NCBI GenBank assembly: GCA_037976565.1
Contig: CP137669.1
Span: forward strand, 35,490,912 to 35,554,911
Source of the DNA: Mesocentrotus franciscanus
Lineage: Eukaryota > Echinodermata > Echinoidea > Camarodonta > Strongylocentrotidae
DNA length: 64,000 nt
Direction of reading: 5' to 3'
The number at the start of each line of letters is the position of its first letter. Position 1 is the first letter of the stretch. The notes beneath the pieces are model-generated. The model was not told where the DNA came from. It did not search any database and was given only the letters and a program-made list of their open reading frames with translations. Of this stretch, positions 35,261 to 46,165 are shown in pieces. The position numbers and the translations under genes were made by a program.

Positions 35261-35905
35261 GGGTGCGTTTATCAACTTTTGCTACTCAGAAACAGCGTTT
35301 CTATACATGTACATACATATATCGAAACACAGTATAGAAACGTGATTTGCGGGATGTTGCGTTTATCAACTCGTCACGATTCAAAATGAAGGCCTTGTCT
35401 CTGCGCAGCTGCTTTGCGCCGTTTGACCCGGGAAGCAGAGACTTGCTCGGAGGTCAACTAGGGCGCACGCTTTTTTATTTTCAGTCTAACTACTAGTAAT
35501 ATTGTCACGTTCAAAATTTGAAGTTGAAAAAAGTCTGGCTCGTTTTTAATTCCGTTGTTGTCTGCGTGTGTTTGTAAACATGCCGGCATGTACACTGTAG
35601 GCATGTAGGCATGCTTATACAACATGACACAGCACATGGCGCGCGCTATTTCTCTGAACCGGAAATTAGCTTGGGAAGATCCGAAATATATACACGTTTC
35701 AAAACAGCTTTGCGTTTATCATCTCTCAGAAACCTGATTCTGGCTCATTCTCACATTCAAAACGCTTTTTTTTTTTGGGGGCGTTTCAATATACACTTAT
35801 CTAAAGACGTAAAACGTGCTTGCATTTATCAACATGCAAATTTGCCTGAAACACTTTTGAAAATGCTGATTTAATATGGCTAGAAAAGAGTTGATAAACG
35901 TACCC
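35261..35905. mobile_element. DNA element with GGGTRCGTTTATCAACT ends
   Basis: Left GGGTGCGTTTATCAACTTTT; right end complement GGGTACGTTTATCAACTCTT. ATG flanks both sides, possibly a 3-bp duplication. The GCGTTTATCAAC/CATTTATCAACATGCA motif recurs inside (near 35361, 35711 and 35823). 645 bp, no coding content. Confidence 0.75.
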
Positions 35906-36126
35906 ATGATCATGGTTATGAAGGTCAGTGGCCTTCTGATTGATCTAGACAAAGCAGTGGAGCCTAAATGATTCTTGGGCATGGCATTGGCTACCGTAAT
36001 TATCCAGTGTATGGTATTTTTCTTTACAGCCACTTGCAGTTAATTAGATATTCATTATTTTGATACAAATAGCAAAATATAGCTGTGGATGTATGATCCT
36101 ACTAGATGGAAATTTAAGACATCAAC

Positions 36127-36806
36127 TACCGTATTTGCCGGCGATAAGGCCGCACCCCTAACTTTGACATTAAAAAAAACAAAACGAAAAAAATAAAAAA
36201 CGGACCAAACAAAATAATCGTAATTTTCTTGTAGAACACTTATTTTTTTCTACAAACTGATACCAAATTCATCAATATTCCTATAAAATTTACAGGAAAA
36301 AACTAAGTTAACCTCAAAAATGATCGTATTTATTTAGCAAATCTTCATTGATTTTGAAGCTAGTAGTAGTACTGTATCGCAGGCACTATGTACGGTGTAA
36401 TGCGAAATTGCGTCTACCACAATGTACGGTGCAATGCGAAATTGCATGAAATGGGTACGAAGTGCGACTTCGGCTGGATGCGCAGTTGCGTTTCGTGGCA
36501 GCTCCGTAACAGTCCCTTCTTTTACTTTTTAGCGATGCATTGGCACGAACTTAGATCTAGATCTATCGGTAGATGTTGTTTTATCAAGTTAATTTTCGTA
36601 TTCATGTCAACAATGCAACATAAAAAAGTCGGTAAATTGTGTGGAAATGTCCTGTACCATAGTGGTATAGTCATTGTAGTCCCATATGTACAAATACGTG
36701 CTGTTTTGATCGCTGAATTTTTAGTTGTTGCGCATTGGCCGCACCCAGACTTTTTGATATTTTCTCTTCCGAAAATACTGCGGCCTTTAGGCCGGCAAAT
36801 ACGGTA
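36127..36806. mobile_element. TA-flanked MITE family P, copy 1
   Basis: TACCGTATTTGCCGGCGATA at the left and GGCCGGCAAATACGGTA at the right. Subterminal GGCCGCACCC boxes occur near both ends. 680 bp including TA. The interior AGATCTAGATCTA block and the end block TTTTGATATTTTCTCTTCC are shared with copy 2. Confidence 0.85.
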
Positions 36807-37249
36807 CTACACATGTATTTGTGACCTAAAATTGCAAATCATTAGTGTTATTTTGGACAGCAATATTTTGTAGAATTGATTTTGCAGACTAAACACAGTA
36901 AAAAGAAAATGATTAAAAAAGACACACACACTACATGTACATTACAGTTCGCCATCATAAAATAGGGTTATGGATAATTTAGACTAGGCAATTATTTTCC
37001 AACAGAAATCTTCCATCTTTTCATCAGTCATACAGTCATGAATACATTACACATGATATTCTCTTCATGTTTACTCTATGGTAATCTTCATTCTTCTGGG
37101 TCTGAGTTCCCCCGAGACTAAAAATTAAAAGATTCATCATTTTACAGGAATGTTGACAATGTAGTGACAAATTTTACAAGAAAGTTAGACCAGTAATCAG
37201 TAATTGTTTCATAATTTACTAATTACAGATGAATAATCTTCTTTTTCAG

Positions 37250-37448
37250 ACTCAAATGCCAATACACAGTACTGTGGGTCGGAGCCCTCGAACGCCTATG
37301 AGAAGATTCGAAGAAAAGTCGATAATGGAGTGACAGAGATCTGGTACTACATGAGGTCACAACTCAATCAACTCAAGAAGTCCAGTGGAGATCAGAAAAC
37401 ACAAGTCAAAATTGATCAGATTTTAGAAGATGGTGGAGAACAGCAAAG
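37250..37448 (+). CDS. FUT8: FUT8 coding exon 3: stem helices
   Basis: The acceptor CTTTTTCAG ends at 37249 and the donor AG/GTAATT starts at 37449. The exon is 199 bp, entering in phase 1 (G+AC = Asp) and leaving in phase 2. It encodes YEKIRRKVDNGVTEIWYYMR followed by SQLNQLKKSSG. This aligns clearly with the FUT8 stem segment around [27 protein letters not shown], with the R-R-x-(I/V)-(E/D)-N-G-x-x-E-(I/L)-W pattern conserved. The end (KIDQILEDGGEQQR) corresponds to the DEFLLDLGHHER stretch. Intron 2 (25040-37249, 12.2 kb) is filled with transposable elements. Confidence 0.92.
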
Positions 37449-37611
37449 GTAATTAAAGTTGACTCCTGTTATATCTAATGTATTTATTATTATGTATTTT
37501 AGTTTCATGCTGTAGCCTGTTCAGTTACAAAAGTTATAAAAAATTAATGTACATTAAAAGCAATTAAAATAGAAAATACATTAAAAAATAACAGTATTGG
37601 CCTTCCACACG

Positions 37612-37640
37612 GCTCTGCCCCCCCCCCCCAAAAAAAAAAA
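37612..37640. repeat. C run followed by A run
   Basis: Homopolymer tract CCCC...AAAA; assembly length is uncertain here. Confidence 0.7.
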
Positions 37641-37741
37641 TCATAAAATACATTGTCTTGTTTAACACTGTTAAATGCTATTACACCTTTACATACATAC
37701 ATGTAGGGGTGTGAAAATCAAGAAAGCATGAGCAAGAGGGT

Positions 37742-37890
37742 GGAGAGAGAGAGGGAGAGAGAGAGAGAGAGTAACATGATATAACTGTACAGGAAGGGAG
37801 ATAAGTGGAAAAGACACGAGAATAAAAGGGGAAGAGAGAGAAAGAGAGAGAGAGAGAGAGAAGATGGGAGAGAGAGAGAGAGAGAGTGAG
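37742..37890. repeat. GA-rich microsatellite
   Basis: Several GA runs with short interruptions. Confidence 0.9.
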
Positions 37891-38057
37891 AGAGATCAAT
37901 TATAATCTTATTTCTAGAGAATTTGGTAGCCAGACACCAAGTTTCAGCATGGAATGACAAAGGAGTTCCTAGGTTCATGGCTTCAGGCAACCACTGGATG
38001 TAATGTTCAGTCCTCTGCTACATGTAAGGTTCAGTCGTAATGCAAATCGGACGGTAG

Positions 38058-38602
38058 GGCTCCACATTAATCTTTTTTGAATTTTTTACAATCTGCATGC
38101 ATGAGCCTTATAAAGAATAATTGAAATTTTTGGGGGTCTGGACTTAGATTTTGGGTGTCCATGTGTCCTGGGTGCGGATATTTTTTTTATATGCTAGCCT
38201 GGCCATTTTCGCCGTAATACTCGTAAAAGTGCGCTGGTGGGAAAGCCCACACATAGGCATGCACAAAGTTAGTGTGTGGGCTGGGGGTGGACTTGGTTGC
38301 TCGCCATATAATAGCTGATCGTTCGTTCGTTTGTGTCTCCTTAGATCCTAAGTTAAATAAAATAAAATTAAGTTCTTGAATTCCATCGCCCGATGCCTGC
38401 GATGGCCGTCTTATCTACGAGGGCCAGCTAGGTCTTCATCTGATGATTGCCATGCATGATGTACATGTGTATAATGCACCTCGCATGTAGGCTGCTAGAC
38501 TCTTATATCAGTCGCTTCCATGGTATTTATCACAGAAATGGCCAGGCTAGCGTGTAAAAAAAAAAATGCGCGTCTTGGGGGCCAGTTAGGGTTGAGCCCT
38601 AT
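38058..38602. mobile_element. Nested pair of MITE-like elements
   Basis: Outer inverted ends AGGGCTCCAC and GTTGAGCCCT. Inside, from about 38191 to 38556, lies a second unit bounded by ATGCTAGCCTGGCCATTTTC and, in complement at the other end, ACGCTAGCCTGGCCATTTCT. The inner unit abuts T and A homopolymers. The flanking words TCTGGACTTAGATT and GGGGGT recur near 39630, suggesting another outer-element fragment there. Confidence 0.5.
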
Positions 38603-38995
38603 CTGAGTAGCTGTAGCCGTATGCCAAGCAAACCAGTTAGATGTACATTGTATGTAATGTACCGGTACTGGAAGTTTACTGAGTACTGCATTAAATGATA
38701 TTTCATCTGAATGATATATGTGTAATGTAATTACACAAGAGTGACTTCGTAATCATATCTAGTTTAAGGTTTAAGGTTAAATGAATTAACAGTCATACAT
38801 GGTATGTGGCTTCCCCCTGTCGTAACCTACATGTATGTGCTGTTACACAAGTATGTAACTCTAACTGCGTGATTAATTATCCCTGCTTTTGCCACATGTT
38901 CATGATCCATGACTATAGTGAGATACATGTACACACGGCAGACTGTCTATTTTAAGTTGGGGTTGTGTTATAAAGTTTGTTCGATCTTGTACATG

Positions 38996-39571
38996 TACCG
39001 TAAATCTCCGTGTATAAGGCGCACCTGTGTATAAGGCGCACCCCTATTTTTGAGATTTAAAAAAAAAAAAAAAAAAAAATCATTTTTTTTTTTTTTTTTG
39101 CCGACTTTGACTCTGTCGGCAGCAAGCCAGGTCTGTGTTAAAAACCCACGCGGGAAGGACTTTCATTTAACTGCGAGGTGCAGTTGGAGGCTTTTTAGAA
39201 GAATGTGTAAGATCATTAATGTAAATTAAAAACAGTAGAGGACCTAGGATAGGACCTTGTGGTATGCCATGTGTAATTTGGAGGAATTATTATAAACTAT
39301 TATTGAGATCTATTAGAGAGATTACTTTCAAACCAAGATGACAGACAAATTTGAGTGTTGTTCTAGTTTCCGAGTGGTGAGTCAACACACCGATTACTGA
39401 GCTGGGAGGCATTGCCAGGCATAGTGCCAGGTGGAGGGGCTTAAATCGAAACTTAAAAAAATGATTTTTTTTTTTTTTTTTTTTTTTTGTACCTGTGTAT
39501 AAGACGCACCCCCGACTTTCAATTTTTTTCGGCGGCAAAAAAGTGCGCCTTATACACGGAGATTTACGGTA
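38996..39571. mobile_element. TA-flanked MITE family Q carrying a LINE RT fragment
   Basis: TACCGTAAATCTCCGTGTAT and its complement at the right end, plus doubled AAGGCGCACC boxes. Termini resemble family P (CCGTA...AAGGCCGCACC) in layout. The interior contains long A and T runs and a minus-strand reverse transcriptase fragment. Confidence 0.8.
39195..39375 (-). pseudogene. Reverse transcriptase fragment inside family Q element
   Basis: Reads SSWFESNLSNRSQ, then after a frameshift [20 protein letters not shown] and [10 protein letters not shown]. This is the WF.S.LSNR.Q / GIPQGS.LGPLLFL.YINDL signature of CR1/jockey-type reverse transcriptases. Only about 60 codons survive. Confidence 0.85.
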
Positions 39572-39952
39572 GTTAGGGACCCGTGCAGATGCACTCGTGC
39601 TGCGGTTATGAAACTATGTAGAACCTTCAAAGTTTTGGGGGTTTGGACTTAGATTCTGTTAGTGCCGAGCCCTGTCTATTGACATATTGAAGATGCCAGT
39701 AAATTTATAGTTTGAGGCCACTATTTTCAAGATTTTACCCTCAAATACTGCTCATTTAAACTATAAGCCATGATTGATTTTTTCCTCTGATCTACCCCCT
39801 TCAACTTTTCATATGATATCTTAAATTCAATGGCACTAACGGAAAAAAAATCAATCATTATAGATGGTATGACAGTTAAAATGATACTTGAAACCAACAC
39901 ACATACATTGTTTTGGGCAGCTCCAGACCTCAACATCCTATGAAGTGTGAAC

Positions 39953-40292
39953 TTAAAGATAAAGTTGAGTTCTGGCCATGCGATTGCATTGTGAAAGAAA
40001 CGGTGTGGAATCGATCAGAAAAGGTTGATCATCTAGCATATAAGTATTGGTGTGTACTGCAAGGTTCTGGAATCATCAACATGATAAGAAATTTGGCCCA
40101 GTCTTGGTAAAGTTACAAGCACTGTACACAGAAAGATGGACATGGGGCTACACGAACATGCTATATTTAGAATATGAAAGCATTTGAAGAGCCATGCTTT
40201 TCAGGGAACTTTTTTTATCTGATGTTCTTCCACACTTGATAACGCTCACAAATTATTTTACACCTCTTCCCAGAACTCAACCTTCTCTTTAA
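39953..40292 (+). mobile_element. TTAA-flanked MITE family T2, copy 2
   Basis: TTAAAGATAAAGTTGAGTTC at the left and CAGAACTCAACCTTCTCTTTAA-type right end (TTAA at 40289-40292). 340 bp, same orientation as copy 1. Confidence 0.85.
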
Positions 40293-41105
40293 CTATGATA
40301 ATATGACATTGTACATGAATACTGGATCGTCCCTTAGGAGTGGCTCGTGTGTACTCAGTCGGCTGAAGAATAATTTGAAACTGAGCTATGCTGAGCCTCG
40401 GATAGATAGGAACTTAGGAAGATTACCGCTTTATCTTTTTTAAACTCTCATTTTAGACTCTTTTTCTCTGTATCATAGACTTGAATAGCTTGAATTTTGA
40501 TGAAATGTTCCTGCTTTTATGTTTTTTGTAAGCCTTGTCTTTGATTACGTATGTACATGTATCAGATGTTCGAATGAAGAATGATTAGACACAGAACTTT
40601 TGAATCTGCTGTAGATACGAAGATTGCAAGTTTATTGTTTAGGGCTTTTAATGATGACAGGCAACTTGAAAGAAAATTATTTTTTATTCCAGACTTTAAG
40701 GTCACATCAATAACTAACCTGGTCAGACAATTATGTTGGTTGATCCAAAAAAAAGGTGGTAGATTACTCTGAACCCCATACAAACATTCTGATAAATTAG
40801 ATTTTTTTTTATAGTGAGGGGTTTTCAAGTTTTTCAAGTTTTCAATTTTATAAAATAGTCCTCCATTCTGAAATGCAAAGCTTCTCTTATTGACTTCTAT
40901 GTCCTCAGATGTCTGAAGTATATCACAACATTGAACTTTGCAAAGCCAGGGAAATTGTAGATATGAAGAATTGAAAATTAAGACAATGAATTTGTTAGGA
41001 GAGTAGGCAGCTTTAAAATTTTAAGATTTAAAAGAAGAAATGTTGACCTTGTGCAGATGACTAAATGTCTTTGAATTTTGGGTTTTGTTTTGTACTCTCA
41101 TTCCA

Positions 41106-41760
41106 AATTCAAAGGCAATTAACCTCTCGACTATGAAGCATTATCATGACATACCGGTAGATAGTAAAACAACGTACAATAAAGAGACCCTACTTTGCCA
41201 TATTTACGACCAAGGAAGCTGCCATTTTGTCGAAATTTCCCTTAAAAACTTCTGGGATGTGACGTATCGCAAGGAGAACTGATGTAGCGCGCGCGTTATA
41301 TGCAAAACACGTTAAACATGGTGTACTGCTAAGTGTTTGGTTGTAATAATTGCTCCTTGAAAACCAAGGGGAAATCGTTTCATCGGTTTCCAGACCAACA
41401 CAATCACAATTAAATTTTCAAGCTATAGGTAGCAGCTCTGAAGGTGGAGAAATTTCTGGACAAAAGTACAAGTACAATGGGAAAAACGATGTGATCTGCA
41501 GTGATTATTTTACAGTTTACAGCAGGGAAACGTACGTACGCAATAGCGGTTGAATCCATGCGATACGTCACAGAACGGGCCGTGCGCAAACACAATGGTG
41601 ACGTTCTGAAAATTCTCAGAGCCGCGAAAGACGAAGGATTCTGAAGAAGAGTTACGTCCTCCCTTTTGTCTAATGTATGATGTTTTAGATTTTTTAGATA
41701 ATGTTTAAATGGCCAACAAACTGAAATTAACATGTAGTTTGAGGTTAATTCCCCTTTAAC
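41106..41760 (+). mobile_element. TTAA-type element carrying a THAP-like fragment
   Basis: Left end TCAAAGGCAATTAACCTC; the right end reads in complement TTAAAGGGGAATTAACCTC. The right target is TTAA (41757-41760); the left copy appears mutated to TCAA. The 650-bp interior is CpG-richer than the intron around it and holds a decayed protein fragment. Confidence 0.6.
41318..41553 (+). pseudogene. Decayed THAP-type zinc-finger fragment
   Basis: From the ATG at 41318: MVYC, a stop, then VFGCNNCSLKTKGKSFHRFP. After a frame shift comes NGKNDVICSDYFTVYSRETY. THAP domains start C-x(2-5)-GC.N and run through (S/F)FHRFP to C-S-x-H-F. Here the last His is Tyr, a stop sits at codon 5, the frame breaks after FP, and the spacing is not intact. 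The fragment could come from a P-superfamily transposase or from a captured host THAP gene. Zinc binding is not expected. Confidence 0.5.
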
Positions 41761-42866
41761 TAGATGTAAGGGTTAAAATAAAGTAATAAATTTCAAGTCA
41801 TGTATGCATAATGTATGTGAGTGCTGAGTGTGTGAGTGATAACAGCTGAAAATAAAGCCATTTTCAGTTTTATAGGGCATCAAGATTTTTTCAATAACCC
41901 TTCACTTCATTTGGATAAATGATAGGCAATGAATTAGCTGAACATCAAAATGGCAAGTTCCGTGCAGATAATCGTGAATTTTGAGGGGTATTTTGTCACA
42001 GGGAGAAAGGATGAGTAATATCTGAAGTATTGATCTGAGGAGGAGGAGGAGGCAATTTTAGTATCACAAACTATTCCTATCTTTTCTTATAGTAATGTGA
42101 TTTTGTGTGTGTGTGTGTGTGTCTGTTTGGAGCCAGAAGGGTGTTAACATACATGTACTTTAACACAGACCTAACTTCCTTATGGCTTTGCACACAATAC
42201 TGTTCAGTTCAAATTGATAGGACTATCAAAGACATCATTTTTAATCTGCAGATTTTTCATCAGGCTTGTTATACAAAAGCAAGGTATTAGTATTATAAAT
42301 ACATTACTCTAAAGAAAATAAATGCTGAGAGTTTGAGCCTAAAAACTAATTGAATATTTTGAAATACATGCAATTAAGATTGACTGATAATTTGCAAAGA
42401 ATGCAACCCTACAATTTTACAAAAACAAATCAGAGAAGCAAAACTAAAAATTTTGTGCAGAGTTTTTGTGTAATAAACCTATACTTCGCCTGCCCATAAT
42501 CATCGCTCAATATATTTTGAGTGTGTGGGAGAGTATCAAATCCTTTGTATATTTCCCGTATTTATGACACTTTACTGACTTTGGTTTCAAGAGATGAATA
42601 TAATGCATGGTTTTATGATTCAAGTTTATTGCACTGACTTAAGTGGTACTCAGTAAAATGGCTTTTTTTTCCGCTGTGACTCTGCCAGGTTGTAATAGTT
42701 GTCTTGCTTGATTTTCAAAAGCACTGTATATTAAAGCATGGTTCTGCTATTTCTAAAACCAGTGAACTTAATGTGTTACAAAAGCTACCGTAGATAGAAG
42801 AATGTCTTCAGTCAAGTTTTAAAAAGGTTTACTTGTGAAGGAATGTTGATATAGGAAAATCCAACC

Positions 42867-43057
42867 TTAAAGCCCCACTGCACTACTTATAGCTACTTGC
42901 GCCCTCTATATAGCAAACAATGCCTAATTAGTGGCTGCTCGTCCCCCATGATCCCCTTTTTCTCATGTTAATTGAGAGCTGATTTGATGAGATAACCGCG
43001 TGTGACCACGCTGGGTGGTCTAATCCCTCCTGGCCAACTAGTGCCGACGAGCTTTAA
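42867..43057 (+). mobile_element. TTAA-flanked MITE-like repeat T3, copy 2
   Basis: TTAAAGCCCCACTGCACTAC at the left and GACGAGCTTTAA at the right. Mirrors 24607-24809, where the left edge of the element is lost. Confidence 0.75.
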
Positions 43058-43262
43058 TAGAAAACCTTATTTTAAAAGATAGCTGGAAAATCAGAGAAGC
43101 ACACTGGAGAAAGTTTGAATGGAATCGGACTAGAAAATCAGAAAGTAATGTATTTTCGAAAGTTGTAATCACTATACGAATGGGCACTCCAAATTGGGTG
43201 AATCAGTAATAAATTTACTATGATGTGGTGCCGGAGAACTTTCCCATTTGTTCCAACACACA
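43058..43262 (+). repeat. Dispersed repeat R1, copy 2
   Basis: Contains AAAATCAGAGAAGCACACTG, GAGAAAGTTTGAATGGAATC, TCGAAAGTTGTAATCACTAT and TTTCCCATTTGTTCCAACAC. The T3 MITE lies directly at its left edge. Confidence 0.75.
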
Positions 43263-43300
43263 GACTAACTAAATTGTAAAACTTGGGAGAGTCTTTTCTT

Positions 43301-43924
43301 TACTGTATTTGCCGGCGATAAGGCCGCAGCGCCGCATAGGCCGCACCCCTGATTTTGACATTTCATAGACTAAAAAAGAAAATAAAAAAATAAAAATACT
43401 GCCCTCTCCGGCCGAAGCCACAGTCGTGTATTGCGACATAGCTAGCTGGGCTCGCGCGGGCTGCGAGGATTGCTTTAGCGATGGCGCAAACTTAGATCTA
43501 GATCTACCAGCAGTTTTTGTTTGGTAAGTTATGAAGTTTATTTACGAGATTGACAAAACTTTGCTCTTCATGCCAACATTATAACACAAAATTGTCGGTA
43601 AGACATGTCTAGGGGTGCGTTCAATCAACAATTTTTTACCCTAGAATCACGGTTTTCAAAGAAGTTTAGTTTAAAACACGGTTGCGTTTAAGCGATTTTT
43701 CGTTGGTCGTAAAAATAAACGTGTTTAAAAACACAAACATGAAACGCTGAAAAAGATGTGTTTTGTATCATCATTGTAGTCCCATACTGTATGTACAAAT
43801 TTGTGCTGTTTTCATGGTTTTGACTTGCGATTTTTTTTTACTGTTGTGGCGCATTGGCCGCACCCAGACTTTTTGATATTTTCTCTTCCAAAAATACTGC
43901 GGCCTTTCGCCGGCAAATACGGTA
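43301..43924. mobile_element. TA-flanked MITE family P, copy 2
   Basis: TACTGTATTTGCCGGCGATA ... CGCCGGCAAATACGGTA. It carries an extra segment of roughly 150-170 bp relative to copy 1 (about 43610-43770), starting with GGGGTGCGTTCAATCAAC, reminiscent of the ends of the 35261 element. Confidence 0.85.
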
Positions 43925-43984
43925 TATAGGACCTACAATAATATGCTATTCATGTTGTATTTTGAGTAGTACCCCAAGGGAGAA

Positions 43985-44225
43985 GACAATGTGGAGAGAA
44001 AAAAACAAGATATTTTGTACATGAGGAATGTAAGACTTGTCCATGAATACATAATAATCCACTGACAAAATTGCCAATTGAGTCACATAGCTGTAGTGAT
44101 CTTATATTTCAAACATTCATAACTCTTGTTATTATTGGTCCGATTTATTTCAAACTTTTGCCTTTCTGTTCTCTGCTTTTTCTACTTTCATAATAACGAA
44201 CTTATAAAGGGTGGATTGCCCTTTT
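43985..44225 (-). repeat. Dispersed repeat R1, copy 3
   Basis: Has TAGTGATCTTATATTTCAAA, CATTCATAACTCTTGTTATT, GGTCCGATTTATTTCAAAC and GGGTGGATTGCCCTTT, aligned with copies 1 and 4. Confidence 0.65.
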
Positions 44226-44835
44226 AATTAGTATTAAAAAATTTGTATTTTGAATGATATTATAGCTTTTCTCTCTCGATAGTCTCAGCCATTGTTCCAT
44301 TTCAGTTCACCCATGTTTTTATTCTGTTGTTTCCCAGTCTATTTACAATCCCTCAACAACAAAAATGCAAGTAATAATCATCTACTTCAACATTATTCAG
44401 TATAGGAACACAATGGATCACTGACTGCATTTTTGTTAATGAATCAATCATATCAGCATTGTGAATGCCCTGGGACCTCAGTCTCCTAATGATACCCACC
44501 AAAAGAAAAATCCATATTTTAGATTAGAAAGATGGTATAGCTATTTGTTTTGTCTTGTCTGCTCTTTGTCCTCGTCTTTGTCATTAAAAAAGCTTTCCCA
44601 CTCGCTCACTATTCCACAAAATGCAAGTCATTCTTGAATTTGATGTACCACATATTGATTTAAAGCGCCATTACAATTGTGGGAGGGAAGGAGACTGCAT
44701 GGTGAAAGTGGTTTTGACAAGAACTAGGCGGGAAAAGAACTATTCATGCTCCAATAAATAACAATGCACACTGTAGACATTGAAGACTCTTGGCAGCCAG
44801 CCTTATACAAGAAGACATTTAATGATGATAATAAT

Positions 44836-44840
44836 GATGG

Positions 44841-44876
<36 letters not shown>

Positions 44877-44900
44877 CTGTGATGACGATGATATGGATGA
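44836..44900. repeat. (GAT)n trinucleotide repeat
   Basis: About 17 near-perfect GAT units with a few GAC/TGT interruptions. Confidence 0.9.
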
Positions 44901-45748
44901 TCAACCGTACATGTTCACAACAAGACATTATTTCTGATAACTCCTTCACAGGTAAAAGATGTCAATCATCTAAAGATATAATTTTTATACTAGTATAATG
45001 TGTAAAAACAACCCCCCCTTCCCCCACCAGACATTGTATGGTCTTAGGGTTAAGGAGTATGAAGACAATAAGGAATAACATAAAACATAACAGAATAGGG
45101 AACCCATGAACCCAAGTCCAACTCGGGTTCAGTGCACACCTTAATGTACATGAGCACATAAGGGTGTGTTGAATTGTCTACCGGTACTCACAAGTGGCCT
45201 TTACGTTAACCGAGTGTGTATTTAAAGTAACTTGCAGTGCTGCTTTAGCAGTAACATTTGAAGCTCACATCCGTATATACTGCAGTACAGTGATGAAGCC
45301 TCAACATACAGAGCATCATATAGTTTGGTGCTTGGTACACTTCAGTTTTCACAAAATAATGGCTCATATTCATAAATGTTGTAAAAGGGGTAATGTAGGA
45401 AGTGTCCATATAAAGCTTTTGCAGAAATTTATAGTCCTTTTGAAGCTCAAAATGTTGGACTTGGTCTTTAATTCGTGAAAGAAGTTACCACACATTGTGT
45501 ATGAACATCCACATTTGTTGAATTATCTGAAGATGAACTACTAATTTTGACTTGGAACAATCCAAAGTTTGTGAAATAAATATTAGACATTAAGACGATA
45601 ATAAAACTTCATTGAAATGAAGAATCATTCAGTTTTTACGTCCTTTTATTTTGATGGGTCCATAACAGTATGAAGAGGTCCTATTGCATTAAAAGCTGAT
45701 TTTTTTGTTTTGTTTTAATGCGTATTTTGCCATTGTATGTTTACGCAG

Positions 45749-45863
45749 GTCTATTATGACAGATATCTACAATTTAAGCAGAGCGGATGGATTCTTGTCA
45801 TGGAGACAGAAAGAGGCAAAGGAGCTATCAAAACTAGTGCAACAGAGACTAAGCTACCTACAG
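45749..45863 (+). CDS. FUT8: FUT8 coding exon 4: end of stem before the catalytic domain
   Basis: The acceptor TTTACGCAG ends at 45748. The 115-bp exon completes an Arg codon (AG+G) and encodes [20 protein letters not shown], then [18 protein letters not shown]. It ends in phase 0 at CAG/GTTGGT. This is the clearest FUT8 match in the window: the vertebrate protein has [20 protein letters not shown] and KEAKDLTELVQRRITYLQ at the same place, with an exon boundary after YLQ. In known FUT8 the next residues (NPxDC...) begin the GT23 catalytic domain. That exon was not found downstream, so at least 18.1 kb of intron 4 lies in the window. The four exons join to 663 nt (221 codons) without a stop. 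Confidence 0.95.
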
Positions 45864-45984
45864 GTTGGTGCCAATAATGTTTCAATTTATTTATTTTCTC
45901 AATCATACAAAGGCAACAATGACAACTGATGTTATATATATATACAATGTAAAATATGCAAGTATGTAGTATAATATAAGAAAA

Positions 45985-46165
45985 ATATGCTATTCTTGTA
46001 AAGCGCATACCAAATTGTGATTTACATGTGACATCACGATGCGCTTCAAAGGACTTTGGATATTATCACCCCAACTTTAGCGCTCACTGCATCTAAGGAA
46101 TAGACCATACCAGGTACTTGCTTATAAAAAGTACCTGGGTCGAGTGTGACAAATGTAGATTAAAG
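45985..46165 (-). mobile_element. SINE fragment (3' half of tRNA-derived family)
   Basis: Minus strand: CACACTCGACCCAGGTACTT, a CCTGGTATGG...TTCCTTAG block and a ...AAGCGCA end. This is the same body as the complete SINE at 59509-59794. It lacks the tRNA-like head. Confidence 0.65.

Larger units (their letters stand above)
25040..37249 (+). other. FUT8: FUT8 intron 2
   Basis: A 12.2-kb GT...AG intron between exons 2 and 3, largely made of the transposable elements listed separately. The stretches 26060-27490 and 36900-37240 show no recognised feature. Confidence 0.8.
37449..45748 (+). other. FUT8: FUT8 intron 3
   Basis: An 8.3-kb GT...AG intron. The stretches 38610-38990, 40300-41100, 41770-42860 and 44230-45740 show no feature beyond those listed. 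Confidence 0.8.

Noticed and set aside
34142..40110. Two ORFs ending in the same 40-residue peptide
   Set aside because: They lie in two copies of a T2 MITE, and all three differences in the shared part change the amino acid, so there is no sign of protein selection.
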